Origin: a virus
DNA: 25,774 nucleotides
Direction: 5' to 3' (one strand)
Virus record (IMG/VR): IMGVR_UViG_3300000956_000076
Span: 1-25,774 of that record
Made by a program: the position numbers and the translations under genes. The notes beneath the pieces are model-generated. The model saw nothing but the letters and a program-made list of their open reading frames with translations. It was not told the DNA's origin and made no database searches. Below, piece by piece: positions 6,955 to 14,501 of this stretch; the first letter of the stretch is position 1; every line of letters begins with the position of its first letter.

Positions 6955-7865
6955 GCCCATTTCTTCCTATTCTCTGACCATTGTGAAAAAGTTTGATAAG
7001 GGATAATTCCCTCATCGCGCGTTCGTCTTAGTTGTGGTTCATAGCCTTCGATTTCAAAATGAGTTCTGCACCGGCAATTTATACGCTCTGCTGCGGACAG
7101 CCCAGCGTAAGCAGGGTAAGGCGCGAATTCAGCCCCTATCTTGAAAAGCCCTTTTTCATCCTCGAATTCGCCATCTGCCGCACCGTGAGTCGGTCGCGTT
7201 CGGCCATCGAGTGAAGCGTCAAATCTTCTGCGACCATCGACCCCTTGCGATTTTGCTTTTGTGTAAGTATCTGCTTGCCCTGAGTTCTGTGCGGTTTGGC
7301 CTTCGGTTCTCAGAATCCTGATAGCTTCGAAGTTGAGAATATTCAACCCTTTTTTGAAATCCTTCATCATCTGAGTATATGACTGACCGCTAATCAAACC
7401 ATTCTGCAAAGCCTGTCTGGCGCGCATAGGCGCAGTTGCCTTGTATCGTTCGACAGCTATTTTATCAATCGGATTGTCGAGGTTTTCGAGCACCGCATCA
7501 CGATTCAGAACACCCCATTTCAGAGCAATCTCTGTAGCCTGATCCATCGCCCACGCGTAAGCAAAAAAAGCCTCACCGTACATTTCAGGCGGAACCCTTT
7601 TTAAGATGCTGACTATTTTGCTTGTTGCTGGTTTTATGATCGCGGTAATTTGGAGTTCGAGCGCGGTTAGACGCGAGTATTTGCTCATCTCGGCTTTCGT
7701 CAAAATACCATCGACCGCATACTTTTCATAAACCTTAGACATCTGAATGCGGATATCGTTAAGAGCCTGAACAAGAATAGCCGTTACTTCTTTTTCGTAT
7801 TTTAGTTGCTTGGCTTGTAGAAGTCTATGCGCCATATCCTCATATTCGTTAAGCGGTCTTGCCAC
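6951..7865 (-). CDS. MuF-like minor head protein
   Basis: The protein has 304 residues. The C-terminal half carries the MuF (SPP1 gp7/Mu gpF) signature: an RILRTEGQTAQNSGQADTY helix near 180-200, RRFDASLDGRTRPTHGAADG near 215-235, and the terminal ERINCRCRTHFEI motif near 258-270. The N-terminal half is helical. Such proteins bind the portal and enter the procapsid in low copy. It follows the portal gene as usual. There is no room for an extra C-terminal effector domain of the kind seen in some MuF polymorphic toxins. Confidence 0.92.
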   Translation of the reverse strand: MARPLNEYEDMAHRLLQAKQLKYEKEVTAILVQALNDIRIQMSKVYEKYAVDGILTKAEMSKYSRLTALELQITAIIKPATSKIVSILKRVPPEMYGEAFFAYAWAMDQATEIALKWGVLNRDAVLENLDNPIDKIAVERYKATAPMRARQALQNGLISGQSYTQMMKDFKKGLNILNFEAIRILRTEGQTAQNSGQADTYTKAKSQGVDGRRRFDASLDGRTRPTHGAADGEFEDEKGLFKIGAEFAPYPAYAGLSAAERINCRCRTHFEIEGYEPQLRRTRDEGIIPYQTFSQWSENRKKWA

Positions 7866-8049
7866 GATTACGCCTTTCGAAAAGCGCTACTTGGGCTGTC
7901 ATGAGTTTCATTTCTGTTTCGCTGCAATTCATCCAAATGAAATCCATTCTATCCTGGATTTTTCGCTTCTTTATTTCATCATTAGATAAAGAGTATTCCT
8001 CTAACAGTGCGGCATGGCGTGACAATGGTTCATAAGGTAATTTCGGCAT
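7849..8049 (-). CDS. Small protein between portal and MuF-like genes
   Basis: A 66-residue basic, helical protein (MPKLPYEPLSRHAALLEEYS at the start, MTAQVALFERRNRGKTA at the end). ATG 8049 is preferred to the longer GTG start at 8073. It overlaps the portal gene by 20 bases and the MuF-like gene by 17, which makes it part of one coupled head operon. No family is recognised. Met and Lys content and its place suggest a small head-associated or coupling protein, but this is not established. Confidence 0.62.
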   Translation of the reverse strand: MPKLPYEPLSRHAALLEEYSLSNDEIKKRKIQDRMDFIWMNCSETEMKLMTAQVALFERRNRGKTA

Positions 8050-9691
8050 CAACTTCACTCGCTTTGACCGCACTCGACGGCACTAATGCATTAAAATCAA
8101 TCGCTGGTCTAAGCATCTTCTCCACAATGTCACGCGTAATTCCAGGCAATGCGATTAAAATAAGATCGACCGCGCTTTCAAATGGTATTTCTTTCTTGGA
8201 AACTGACTCTACCATCTGAACCATTGATGCTAATTGAGCACCATTCAGTTGCAAATTAGCCACAGCGGCATCTGTTGAACCATCTTCAGCCATGCCAGTC
8301 CCACCCTCTATATCTGGTATCATGGCAAGTTGTTCTTCGGCTTGTCGATCAAGCTCTGCTTGAACATCCGGGATAACCGAGTCAGGCATAATCTCCGCAA
8401 TGACTTCGGCACTGAATCCGGCTTGTTTCATGATATTGGCTGTTTCTGCCAATTCTTTCAGGTCAAACGCAACGTTTCTCTTATGGGTAATGACAATGGT
8501 TCCAGGGTCTTGAGTCTGAACGCTTTTGGTCGTTTCCCAAATCTTGTTTATGAGCCTGATACGTTCATAAAGACCCGTATCAAAGTCAGCCTCGGCACTC
8601 GATACAACATTCTCGAAGTCGAACATAAGGCGTTCAATTGCGGCGCCAGATACATCCGTGAATTGCGCAAAGTCAGGCACAGACGATTGCGTATGAATCT
8701 GTTTCGCGAGAGTCTTTTCCATCCACTCAACGAAATCTTTGGGTATATCTTTGGTGAGGAAACTTACATCTTCTTTATTTTCAAGGTTTTCAAATACTCT
8801 GCTCTTGCGCAGCCTGGCAAGCCATTGCCAAGCTTGATTGTCTGGCTGACCACCATTAGGCACAGGCTTACGCCCGCCAATGCCCATTTTGACAAGACGC
8901 AGATAAGCATTCGCGAATCGGTCAAATTCTATGATTGAACCAGATATCAAATCGTCATAATCATCAATAAGCGGGATAACAGGCTGAATTATGCCCAAGC
9001 AATCATCACCGAAATAATAGGGTACTATGGGCACATCCTGAAAGAAATTCCTATACATCGGTCTTTCAAGATCAGGCGTAATTGCCCATTCATTCGAATT
9101 CTCGGCACGTTTCCGGTCGAATACCTCTACGGTTTCTTTGTAATAAACCTCTACCTTAAACCAGTCGTCCGTTATCGGATAATAACGAATGCCTATTTTC
9201 TTTTTAGGCTCTGGTGAATAGTCATAAAGCAAAATGATTTCTCGGGGGTCAACATAGAAGAATCTCGGCACAGCTTCTTTTGTAAGCTCTTCACCAATTT
9301 CGGTGTCAACGTAAACAAGCTCATATGAAAGCCCAAAAATACCGGTATTCCGACCATCCATCGCGGTCTTTATCGGCTCGTTATTCAGCTTGAAGTTTTC
9401 CATAAGATGTTTGAAATATGTCTGGTCTTTTTCTTCGGTTTTGTAGGTTATGTACTTAGGCCGATACGCATATCCGGTGAATGTGGTAATGATCTTGCGA
9501 CCAAACGGTACAGGCGTCCGATTATCAGGATTGCCCTCTTGCACTTTAGGCTTGCTCAGAATCTTGGTGTTATTGCCTTTGTAATAGTCCCAAAGCTTTG
9601 TGAGCCTTTGGCACTCGGCATAATGTTCGGTAATGAACTTTTCTATTTGCTTAGCGTCTAAATGTTCAAGATTCGTCTTGCGGTAATTCAT
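8030..9691 (-). CDS. Portal protein (SPP1 gp6-like)
   Basis: The protein has 553 residues. It has the SPP1-type portal layout: an N-terminal helical part (LWDYYKGNNTKILSK near 33-47), RTPVPFGRKIITTFTGYAYR near 58-78, DGRNTGIFGLSYELVYVD near 110-128, PRFFYVDPREIILLYDYS near 142-160, and an acidic, helical C-terminal clip/crown part rich in Ala/Glu/Met. The dodecameric portal ring is the DNA channel and the docking site for terminase. The ribosome binding site is AAGGAAA, 8 bases before ATG 9691. Here the portal is separated from terminase by about 8.9 kb of accessory genes, whereas in most phages the two are adjacent. Confidence 0.93.
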   Translation of the reverse strand: MNYRKTNLEHLDAKQIEKFITEHYAECQRLTKLWDYYKGNNTKILSKPKVQEGNPDNRTPVPFGRKIITTFTGYAYRPKYITYKTEEKDQTYFKHLMENFKLNNEPIKTAMDGRNTGIFGLSYELVYVDTEIGEELTKEAVPRFFYVDPREIILLYDYSPEPKKKIGIRYYPITDDWFKVEVYYKETVEVFDRKRAENSNEWAITPDLERPMYRNFFQDVPIVPYYFGDDCLGIIQPVIPLIDDYDDLISGSIIEFDRFANAYLRLVKMGIGGRKPVPNGGQPDNQAWQWLARLRKSRVFENLENKEDVSFLTKDIPKDFVEWMEKTLAKQIHTQSSVPDFAQFTDVSGAAIERLMFDFENVVSSAEADFDTGLYERIRLINKIWETTKSVQTQDPGTIVITHKRNVAFDLKELAETANIMKQAGFSAEVIAEIMPDSVIPDVQAELDRQAEEQLAMIPDIEGGTGMAEDGSTDAAVANLQLNGAQLASMVQMVESVSKKEIPFESAVDLILIALPGITRDIVEKMLRPAIDFNALVPSSAVKASEVDAEITL

Positions 9692-9854
9692 GGGCTGTTT
9701 CCTTAAAGGTGATTAAGGCGTAATCACCGCTTGATGGTATGAAACACATCGAATGGTTATAGGCGGCAATTGCCCGGTCAATATACCACCGGGCTTTTAA
9801 CTCGCCTATCTCACTCGTCAGTTGGCTTTGAACTTGTTCGAGTGTTTCCGGCAT
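9666..9854 (-). CDS. Small hypothetical protein upstream of portal
   Basis: A 62-residue frame that overlaps the upstream gene by 44 bases and the portal start by 26. It fills the otherwise empty 119-base gap between them. The sequence has one helix (SEIGELKARWYIDRAIAAY) then a short beta hairpin (MCFIPSSGDYALITF). It starts at ATG 9854 without a strong Shine-Dalgarno sequence. No family is recognised. Confidence is moderate because of the long overlap. Confidence 0.5.
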   Translation of the reverse strand: MPETLEQVQSQLTSEIGELKARWYIDRAIAAYNHSMCFIPSSGDYALITFKETAHELPQDES

Positions 9855-10032
9855 TCTTTACAACTTTTTGAAGTGCTTCGAGAAGTTCCTTACGCTGGTC
9901 TTCATTCAGCATTTCGATAAGACCTTCGGGTGTATATTCTGATCCTAATTGCATTATCGTTATCCTTTTTGGGCGATTACTCGAATAAAACTTGCCTTGA
10001 ATGGCGTTAGAAAAATCATATTCATCACGCAT
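9811..10032 (-). CDS. Small protein with a DEYDFSNAxxGKFY N-terminus
   Basis: The protein has 73 residues. It begins MRDEYDFSNAIQGKFY, a motif that recurs at the start of small bacterial proteins often associated with toxin-antitoxin loci or short DNA-binding partners, followed by the strand PKRITI. The second half is a different acidic helix (PEGLIEMLNEDQRKELLEAL). ATG 10032 abuts the stop of the 15-codon ORF upstream with no spacer (TGA then ATG), so it is expected to depend on termination-reinitiation. No partner toxin is recognised nearby, so an antitoxin role is only a suggestion. Confidence 0.68.
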   Translation of the reverse strand: MRDEYDFSNAIQGKFYSSNRPKRITIMQLGSEYTPEGLIEMLNEDQRKELLEALQKVVKNAGNTRTSSKPTDE

Positions 10033-10080
10033 TCAATAAGGCTTCGGGGGTCTTGGTTTCGGCTTAGGTTTTCGTTTCAT
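10033..10080 (-). CDS. 15-codon Lys/Pro mini-ORF linking two genes
   Basis: The frame encodes MKRKPKPKPRPPKPY. Its ATG overlaps the Mor-like gene's TGA (ATGA), and its own TGA directly touches the ATG of the next gene at 10032. Peptide composition (8 Lys/Arg, 5 or more Pro, including a PP) is extreme. It could slow ribosomes or simply carry ribosomes to the next start. It may not be a stable protein. Confidence 0.5.
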   Translation of the reverse strand: MKRKPKPKPRPPKPY

Positions 10081-10316
10081 TGGGCGTTCACTATAGATTG
10101 GACTCTCCGAATTGATAAATCGTTTTTCTCGGCAAGATTATGGTAAGCGTTCATACATGTCGAGCCAGACGATAACATTTGCGTGAATTCCGTTCTCATT
10201 TTTAGATTCCTTTCATGGATATCTGACTTTGTTGGAATATATATTCTTTGCCCGCCAAAAGCATCCGATAGTTTTGATAAAACATCTTCACCAAGAATAT
10301 CTATTAGTTTTTCCAC
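10077..10316 (-). CDS. Mor-like transcription activator
   Basis: The 79-residue protein matches the Mor/C family of Mu-like phages. It has an N-terminal helix, then the signature GGQRIYIP at residues 21-28, a short helix with R-x5-TEF, and a C-terminal helix-turn-helix (LAEKNDLSIRRVQSIV at about 61-76). Mor and C proteins activate middle or late phage promoters by binding as dimers and recruiting RNA polymerase. It starts at GTG 10316, with GGGGA upstream. It sits between the sugar cassette and the portal gene, so it may control late transcription here, though no target site can be shown. Confidence 0.8.
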   Translation of the reverse strand: MEKLIDILGEDVLSKLSDAFGGQRIYIPTKSDIHERNLKMRTEFTQMLSSGSTCMNAYHNLAEKNDLSIRRVQSIVNAQ

Positions 10317-10375
10317 AAAATCCCCTGCCGCACCTTACAACAGCACGCCTTACCTGACTACGCCTGGCCCGGCCA

Positions 10376-11209
10376 CTATTTTTCAGCAATACAAATTAGT
10401 GTGTCACAAAAGCCGAGTCTCTGCATGGTTTTAGCATACTCCAGTTTCAACATCGGTGACAATAGAAAGTCCCATCCACGCATACCGCCCGGCTTTTTCT
10501 CTTTCAACCAGTGAAGATGGTTGTTTATCGAATACCGTTGGAGTCCTTCAATGCTCACGTTTTTGAATCCGGCCATTTCAACAAGTTTTCTAAGCGTTTC
10601 CTCAGTGTACAAAACAGTATGATATTCACTCGTAAATGTGTGTGCCTTAAACTCAGGCAATTCGAGAAAGAACAGCAAGAAGTCACGCGCGCTTGGTATT
10701 TCGATGATTATCTGACCACCTGTTCTAAGATGCGATTTCAATTCAACCATTTTTTCAAGCGGATTTGTCAAATGTTCGAGAACGTGAAACATAGTTATCG
10801 TGTCGTATTCGCCGTCGATGCCGTTTATGTTCAAGCCGTCTCGCCGCAATGCTTCGGCTGCATCCTGTTGGATTTCATGACCAAATAATTTATTTGCCCA
10901 CGGTTTACATAGCGTCAAAAATCCACCGTTGCCACATCCGAAGTCAAGAACATCTTTACCAACAATGAAACTTCTGAACTGTTCGAATCGCCTTTTATCG
11001 TCAAGGATAGTTTTCTTTCGTGCTTCCTCAAGTGACGCGGTGCCCCAATAAGAAAGCGATTCGATGCGAGAATAGTCAATCGGCGGCTCATGATCCATGA
11101 ATATTACGCCAGTCTCAACATCCTTTAGCATTCTGACTTTTGAGTTTTCGAATTCCACTTCAAGTTCGTTGCCAGTTATTAGGCCGATGGATTGCAGATA
11201 TTCTTTCAT
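10376..11209 (-). CDS. Class I SAM-dependent methyltransferase
   Basis: The protein has 277 residues. Motif I VLDFGCGNGGFL (87-98) binds S-adenosylmethionine, and FHVLEHLTNP (141-150) is the usual acidic/His post-motif of the Methyltransf_23/11 type. GGQIIIEIPSARDF is the strand after motif III. This type often methylates sugars or glycan ends in surface polysaccharide clusters. It is the last enzyme of the sugar cassette, overlapping the preceding gene by ATGA, and a 59-base gap separates it from the Mor-like gene. O- or C-methylation of the cassette's sugar is inference; the substrate is unknown. Confidence 0.88.
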   Translation of the reverse strand: MKEYLQSIGLITGNELEVEFENSKVRMLKDVETGVIFMDHEPPIDYSRIESLSYWGTASLEEARKKTILDDKRRFEQFRSFIVGKDVLDFGCGNGGFLTLCKPWANKLFGHEIQQDAAEALRRDGLNINGIDGEYDTITMFHVLEHLTNPLEKMVELKSHLRTGGQIIIEIPSARDFLLFFLELPEFKAHTFTSEYHTVLYTEETLRKLVEMAGFKNVSIEGLQRYSINNHLHWLKEKKPGGMRGWDFLLSPMLKLEYAKTMQRLGFCDTLICIAEK

Positions 11210-11529
11210 GTTTTAAACCGAGCCTCGAAAATTTCAGCTCTTTCAATGCCGTCTACATATCCGTATGTCACATATCCAAGTTCGTGCATTTTGTTGATAA
11301 ACTCTTTTTCAACAGCAATGTAAGATTTCGTGACCAAATGCCCGCAACAACATTCAATTGTTTTTATTCCATAGCGCCACAGGAAGGCTATTTCCTCAAT
11401 CATACACGCGTCTATATTAACGAAATTTCCGTACGGTTTCCATGGCGGCTGTATTGCTGGTTGCCAGTCATAATTACCAAACGCCTCTCTACCAGGGTGA
11501 AGGCATTCATGAACTTTGAATCCGTTCAC
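11206..11529 (-). CDS. Small CCCGH-motif protein
   Basis: The protein has 107 residues. The core IKTIECCCGH followed by a YIAVE strand resembles small phage proteins with a Cys3-Gly-His element that may bind a metal. The N-terminus HECLHPGREAFGNYDWQP has further His/Cys. GTG 11529 overlaps the cytidylyltransferase TGA (GTGA), and its stop overlaps the methyltransferase ATG. It is one of the small genes that alternate with the sugar enzymes. Function is unknown. Confidence 0.78.
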   Translation of the reverse strand: MNGFKVHECLHPGREAFGNYDWQPAIQPPWKPYGNFVNIDACMIEEIAFLWRYGIKTIECCCGHLVTKSYIAVEKEFINKMHELGYVTYGYVDGIERAEIFEARFKT

Positions 11530-12263
11530 TTCATCCCACCCTTATTGTCAATCCAGTTTTGGCGGCGGAAGGCGTTTATATCTACAATATCGTTTCTGCG
11601 ATTGAGAAATTCCAATATTTCGAACAGAGGCACTATATTAGTGTCTATTCCCATTTCATGAAAAACTTTTCCAAAAAATTGATAGTCTTCGTGATAATCG
11701 AGAGTCAAGCGTATTTCATGATTGTAAAATATAGAGTTCTCGACATCCAAAAGCCCAACTCTATCAGTTATCGGCCTAATATATTGCATGAGGTCTTCGC
11801 TGACATCGCCGTCTTTTAGGTCAACGGCTTTCTTGAGAGTAGATGTTCTGACAGCCAATGTAAAAGAGCCCACAATCATATCAGGCGAAACCGTCACGGC
11901 ATCAAACCATCTTTCTTCAAGTTGCCTTAGCCCGAGCTCCATCAGGTATGGATCGCAGAATGGGTCGTCTCCATCCATTGAGGCAACTGCTTCTATACCA
12001 TAAAAAGCAGCGGCCCGATAGATTCGATCAAGCCTATCGTTCAAGCTACCGCCGTAGACTTTTATACCCTTGGCAATCGCAATATCTGCTAATCGCCTAT
12101 GATCTTCGTCATTCGGTATCGCGAGTATCACTTCGTCAACCTTAGTTGCAAGCGCCCGGTCAATCAGATGCTCAAGCACCGTCTTGCCGTTCAAAGGAAG
12201 TAGAATCTTCTCAGGCAATCGGCTTGAGTTTAGGCGGGCTGTTATGATTACGGCGGTTTTCAT
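11526..12263 (-). CDS. SpsF/NeuA-like cytidylyltransferase
   Basis: The protein has 245 residues. The N-terminus carries the nucleotide-binding signature IITARLNSSRLPEKIL (6-21) of CMP-sugar synthetases (CMP-NeuNAc, CMP-Kdo and SpsF types), where the conserved Arg, Ser and Lys contact CTP. A second acidic motif SMDGDDPFCDP (95-105) is where the metal-binding Asp is expected. The C-terminal part (RLTLDYHEDYQFF near 200) is typical of the SpsF branch. The expected reaction is sugar acid plus CTP to CMP-sugar. Its place two genes after the NeuB-like synthase supports a nonulosonic acid substrate. The exact sugar cannot be read from sequence. Confidence 0.87.
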   Translation of the reverse strand: MKTAVIITARLNSSRLPEKILLPLNGKTVLEHLIDRALATKVDEVILAIPNDEDHRRLADIAIAKGIKVYGGSLNDRLDRIYRAAAFYGIEAVASMDGDDPFCDPYLMELGLRQLEERWFDAVTVSPDMIVGSFTLAVRTSTLKKAVDLKDGDVSEDLMQYIRPITDRVGLLDVENSIFYNHEIRLTLDYHEDYQFFGKVFHEMGIDTNIVPLFEILEFLNRRNDIVDINAFRRQNWIDNKGGMK

Positions 12264-12484
12264 TGTGGTATACCCTGCCTGAAAACGATTGATTTATCGT
12301 CTCTTTGAATCATTACAATATCCATGCCTTTTGAAATCTCGACAGATATAGCATATGCCAACTGAGATAAAGAAATACTTCTATATGGCCCGTCAAGGTC
12401 TCTATAAACCGGCATAATGAAATCCGGCTCTTTGGGCATGCCGTCTGTTTTAGGTAAATCCATGATTCTTAGAACCTTACCCAC
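12260..12484 (-). CDS. Small hypothetical protein between NeuB-like and cytidylyltransferase genes
   Basis: The protein has 74 residues and starts at GTG 12484. AGGAG lies seven bases upstream, within the end of the NeuB-like gene, and the two genes overlap by eight bases. The longer frame reaching back to 12637 only mirrors the NeuB-like coding sequence. The sequence (EPDFIMPVYRDLDGPYRSIS, DIVMIQRDDKSIVFRQG) does not resemble the SAF/antifreeze-like domain missing from NeuB here. It looks like a small single-domain phage protein. Function is unknown. Confidence 0.75.
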   Translation of the reverse strand: MGKVLRIMDLPKTDGMPKEPDFIMPVYRDLDGPYRSISLSQLAYAISVEISKGMDIVMIQRDDKSIVFRQGIPQ

Positions 12485-13304
12485 GTAGTTTCTCCTTAGC
12501 CTTCTGTTCGCCATCATAAACCCGCTTGACTCCATCGCCAAGCATGGCCGGTACATCGTCAAGCCTTTTGCGCAGCATATCCATTGCGTGAACCTCAAGA
12601 CTCGCCGCCTGATCGCTGCCCCACATTCTGTGGTCAAGAGTAATATGCCGCTCGATTACCTCGGCACCAAGCACGGCAGCTGCGACACTTGGCTCCAGGT
12701 CAATTTCGTGGCCTGAATAACCAACTCGCTGGCCATATCGTTCTTTTAGCCATGGGATACAGCGCAAGTTCAGTTCATTTACCGGACAAGGGTATGTCGA
12801 ATTCGTGTGAAACAAAGTCAAACGTTCATTTGAGTATTTAAGGATAAGGTTGACTGCCTCGTCAATTTCCTCGGTCGTACTCATGCCGGTTGAAAGATAG
12901 ATCGGAATGCCAGACTTCGCGCATGCTTCAATCAATTGAGAATCGGTCAGCTTTGCGCTCGGAATCTTGATAAATGGCACCGGATATTGAACGAGAAAAT
13001 AAAGTGACGGAATATCCCAAACGCTCGCGGTCCAGCGAATAGGCTTTTCGGCGCAGTATTTGTTTATGTAGTCGTACTCTTGCTGGCCGAATTCCATCTT
13101 CTGCTTGTATTCGAGATAGGTCATCTGGCCCCACGGCGTTTGTTTGGGTTGATTCCTTTGTGATTCAGGAACGCAAAGTTCAGGTGTTCGCTTCTGAAAT
13201 TTGGCAACGTGCCAGCCTGTTGCGAACACGGCGTCAATTAGCCGCTTCGTAATTGCCATGTCAGCGTTGTGGTTTATGCCTATTTCGGCGATTAGTTCAA
13301 TCAT
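12477..13304 (-). CDS. NeuB-family sialic/nonulosonic acid synthase, TIM barrel only
   Basis: The protein has 275 residues. Family motifs in order are AEIGINHNADM (6-16), AKFQ (35-38), IKIPSAKL (112-119), STGMSTTEE (138-146), HTNSTYPCP (166-174), VGYSGHE (194-200) and IERHITLDH (217-225), with MWGSDQAAS after it. His199 and His220 match the two metal-binding His of NeuB. The enzyme condenses phosphoenolpyruvate with an N-acyl amino sugar to give a nonulosonic acid. Family members are usually about 335-350 residues, with a C-terminal SAF (antifreeze-like) domain; here the protein ends right after the barrel at KEKLRG. GSDQ rather than GPDH points to the SpsE-like branch. AAGGA lies six bases before ATG 13304. 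Confidence 0.92.
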   Translation of the reverse strand: MIELIAEIGINHNADMAITKRLIDAVFATGWHVAKFQKRTPELCVPESQRNQPKQTPWGQMTYLEYKQKMEFGQQEYDYINKYCAEKPIRWTASVWDIPSLYFLVQYPVPFIKIPSAKLTDSQLIEACAKSGIPIYLSTGMSTTEEIDEAVNLILKYSNERLTLFHTNSTYPCPVNELNLRCIPWLKERYGQRVGYSGHEIDLEPSVAAAVLGAEVIERHITLDHRMWGSDQAASLEVHAMDMLRKRLDDVPAMLGDGVKRVYDGEQKAKEKLRG

Positions 13305-13387
13305 TTTGATTCCTTATCCAGCAATAAGCCTGTTCTGTGGCTTGTAAACTGGTTTAGTACCATGCAATTTTGGGTTCGAAAGCAAAA

Positions 13388-13576
13388 TCATTCTTCCAGC
13401 TCGATTTCATGAACCTCAAGCTCATTATCAAAATCAGCCTCGAATTCATCCTTCTTGTAGTCATTCCATATCTGTTTTGCATGCTTATTGGCCTTTGCCT
13501 TTATCGAAAAGGCTTTGTCTGGAATCATATTGCCATCCCCATCATGAACACAAACTACAAAGATAGTTTTCACCAT
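13388..13576 (-). CDS. Small acidic hypothetical protein
   Basis: The protein has 62 residues. ATG 13576 lies nine bases after a GGAGG inside the dehydrogenase gene and overlaps its stop by seven bases. The N-terminal half is a beta strand plus helix (VKTIFVVCVHDGDGNMI, then KANKHAKQIWNDYKKDEFEA), and the tail is very acidic (EADFDNELEVHEIELEE). No family is recognised. It alternates with the sugar enzymes like the other small cassette genes. An 83-base gap to the NeuB-like gene follows and holds no clear promoter. Confidence 0.72.
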   Translation of the reverse strand: MVKTIFVVCVHDGDGNMIPDKAFSIKAKANKHAKQIWNDYKKDEFEADFDNELEVHEIELEE

Positions 13577-14274
13577 GCCGTCCACCCTCCATCAACAGGA
13601 TACACCCCGCCAGTGCAATAACTGGCCTTGTCGCTAATCAAGAACTCGACGAGTCCGCAGATTTCTTCAACCTTTGCCATTCGGCCCATTGGTGTGTGTT
13701 CTGCATAATCAAATTTGAAATGAGCAGATTGCCCATTCTCAACGCCACCAGGAACTATGCAGTTAACTCGCATATCCGGTGCCCAATGAGTAGCGAGGTG
13801 CTTAGTCAATTGAATGACGGCGGCTTTACTGACTCCGTAGGCTATATGTTTCTCGCCATCGCCATACATGTCAGGGTGCGGAGAACCAAGCCCATATGTA
13901 GAACTGAAATTGACGATTGAGCCTTTGGGATTATTTCGCTTGAACTCGCGGCAGACTGAGAAAAGTGCGGTCACGTTGGTTTTTAGGTAGGCATCGAAAG
14001 AATCGAGTGAGATACCCATGATTCTGTCGCCAGTTGATCGCGGCTGCCAGTGATTGTTTAGGGCGAAGCAGTTGATTAGGGCGTCGTATTCACCCATCTC
14101 GAAAAAATGGCCAACTGTCATTTCGTCGTTAAAGTCCATGTCGGATATATCAAGCCCAGTGACTTCGTAAGCGCAATGATACCCAGTTGGGTCAACATAC
14201 ATTTCGTATTCGGAAAGATATTCAACAACCGCCTTCCCAATAAGCCCTTCTGAGCCGGTGACTATGATTTTCAT
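13570..14274 (-). CDS. Short-chain dehydrogenase/reductase, PtmA-like
   Basis: The protein has 234 residues. The NAD(P)-binding motif TGSEGLIG (6-13), the active-site Ser in NFSSTYG (122-128) and the catalytic pair Tyr146-x3-Lys150 (YGVSK) are all present. RVNCIVPGGV (169-178) and the C-terminal GGVYPVDGGWTAW are typical of classical SDRs. SDRs with an NFSSxYG motif near NeuB, cytidylyltransferase and DegT genes occur in nonulosonic acid loci (Campylobacter PtmA). The substrate cannot be determined. It overlaps the 2-TM gene upstream by ATGA. Confidence 0.88.
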   Translation of the reverse strand: MKIIVTGSEGLIGKAVVEYLSEYEMYVDPTGYHCAYEVTGLDISDMDFNDEMTVGHFFEMGEYDALINCFALNNHWQPRSTGDRIMGISLDSFDAYLKTNVTALFSVCREFKRNNPKGSIVNFSSTYGLGSPHPDMYGDGEKHIAYGVSKAAVIQLTKHLATHWAPDMRVNCIVPGGVENGQSAHFKFDYAEHTPMGRMAKVEEICGLVEFLISDKASYCTGGVYPVDGGWTAW

Positions 14275-14501
14275 TCGTCTTTACCGTTCCCAAAATGGGC
14301 ACCTACTGCACCAGAAACAGAGGCCAAGATAATTGTAATTAAAATACCAAATCTGTTCTTGCTTTCAATTCTATCTGGCGTGTCTTCTATTGGAGATACC
14401 GCCCAGTACATAAATAGAGCCAGTATTATGACACAAATAACGCCAATAGTGCCGAAAATAATTGCAAATTTATGCGTTTTTACAAATTCGCTTATTTTCA
14501 T
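14271..14501 (-). CDS. Two-helix membrane protein in the sugar cassette
   Basis: The protein has 76 residues. It has hydrophobic segments at about 12-34 (FAIIFGTIGVICVIILALFMYW) and 50-69 (RFGILITIILASVSGAVGAHFG), a charged loop between them and a short charged tail. Both ends overlap the neighbouring enzymes by ATGA. Holin-like in shape, but its place between aminotransferase and dehydrogenase makes a role in the cassette, such as anchoring or a flippase-like accessory role, equally possible. No family is recognised. Confidence 0.78.
   Translation of the reverse strand: MKISEFVKTHKFAIIFGTIGVICVIILALFMYWAVSPIEDTPDRIESKNRFGILITIILASVSGAVGAHFGNGKDE

Noticed and set aside
8330-8938. A 202-residue open frame on the plus strand
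   Set aside because: It is antisense to the portal gene, with a composition set by the portal codons and no promoter or ribosome site.
12260-12637. A 125-residue version of the small gene after the NeuB-like gene
   Set aside because: The extra 51 residues only mirror the NeuB-like coding sequence in another frame. A GTG start at 12484 with an ideal ribosome site gives the supported 74-residue gene.
12260-13304. The possibility that the NeuB-like gene is frameshifted and the next frame is its lost SAF domain
   Set aside because: The downstream protein does not resemble a SAF domain, has its own Shine-Dalgarno sequence and has a different composition. No slippery heptamer is present at the junction.
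13301-13363. A 20-codon ORF ending in an ATGA overlap with the NeuB-like start
   Set aside because: It has no Shine-Dalgarno sequence, and NeuB has its own good ribosome site. It may be chance, so it is not listed as a gene.
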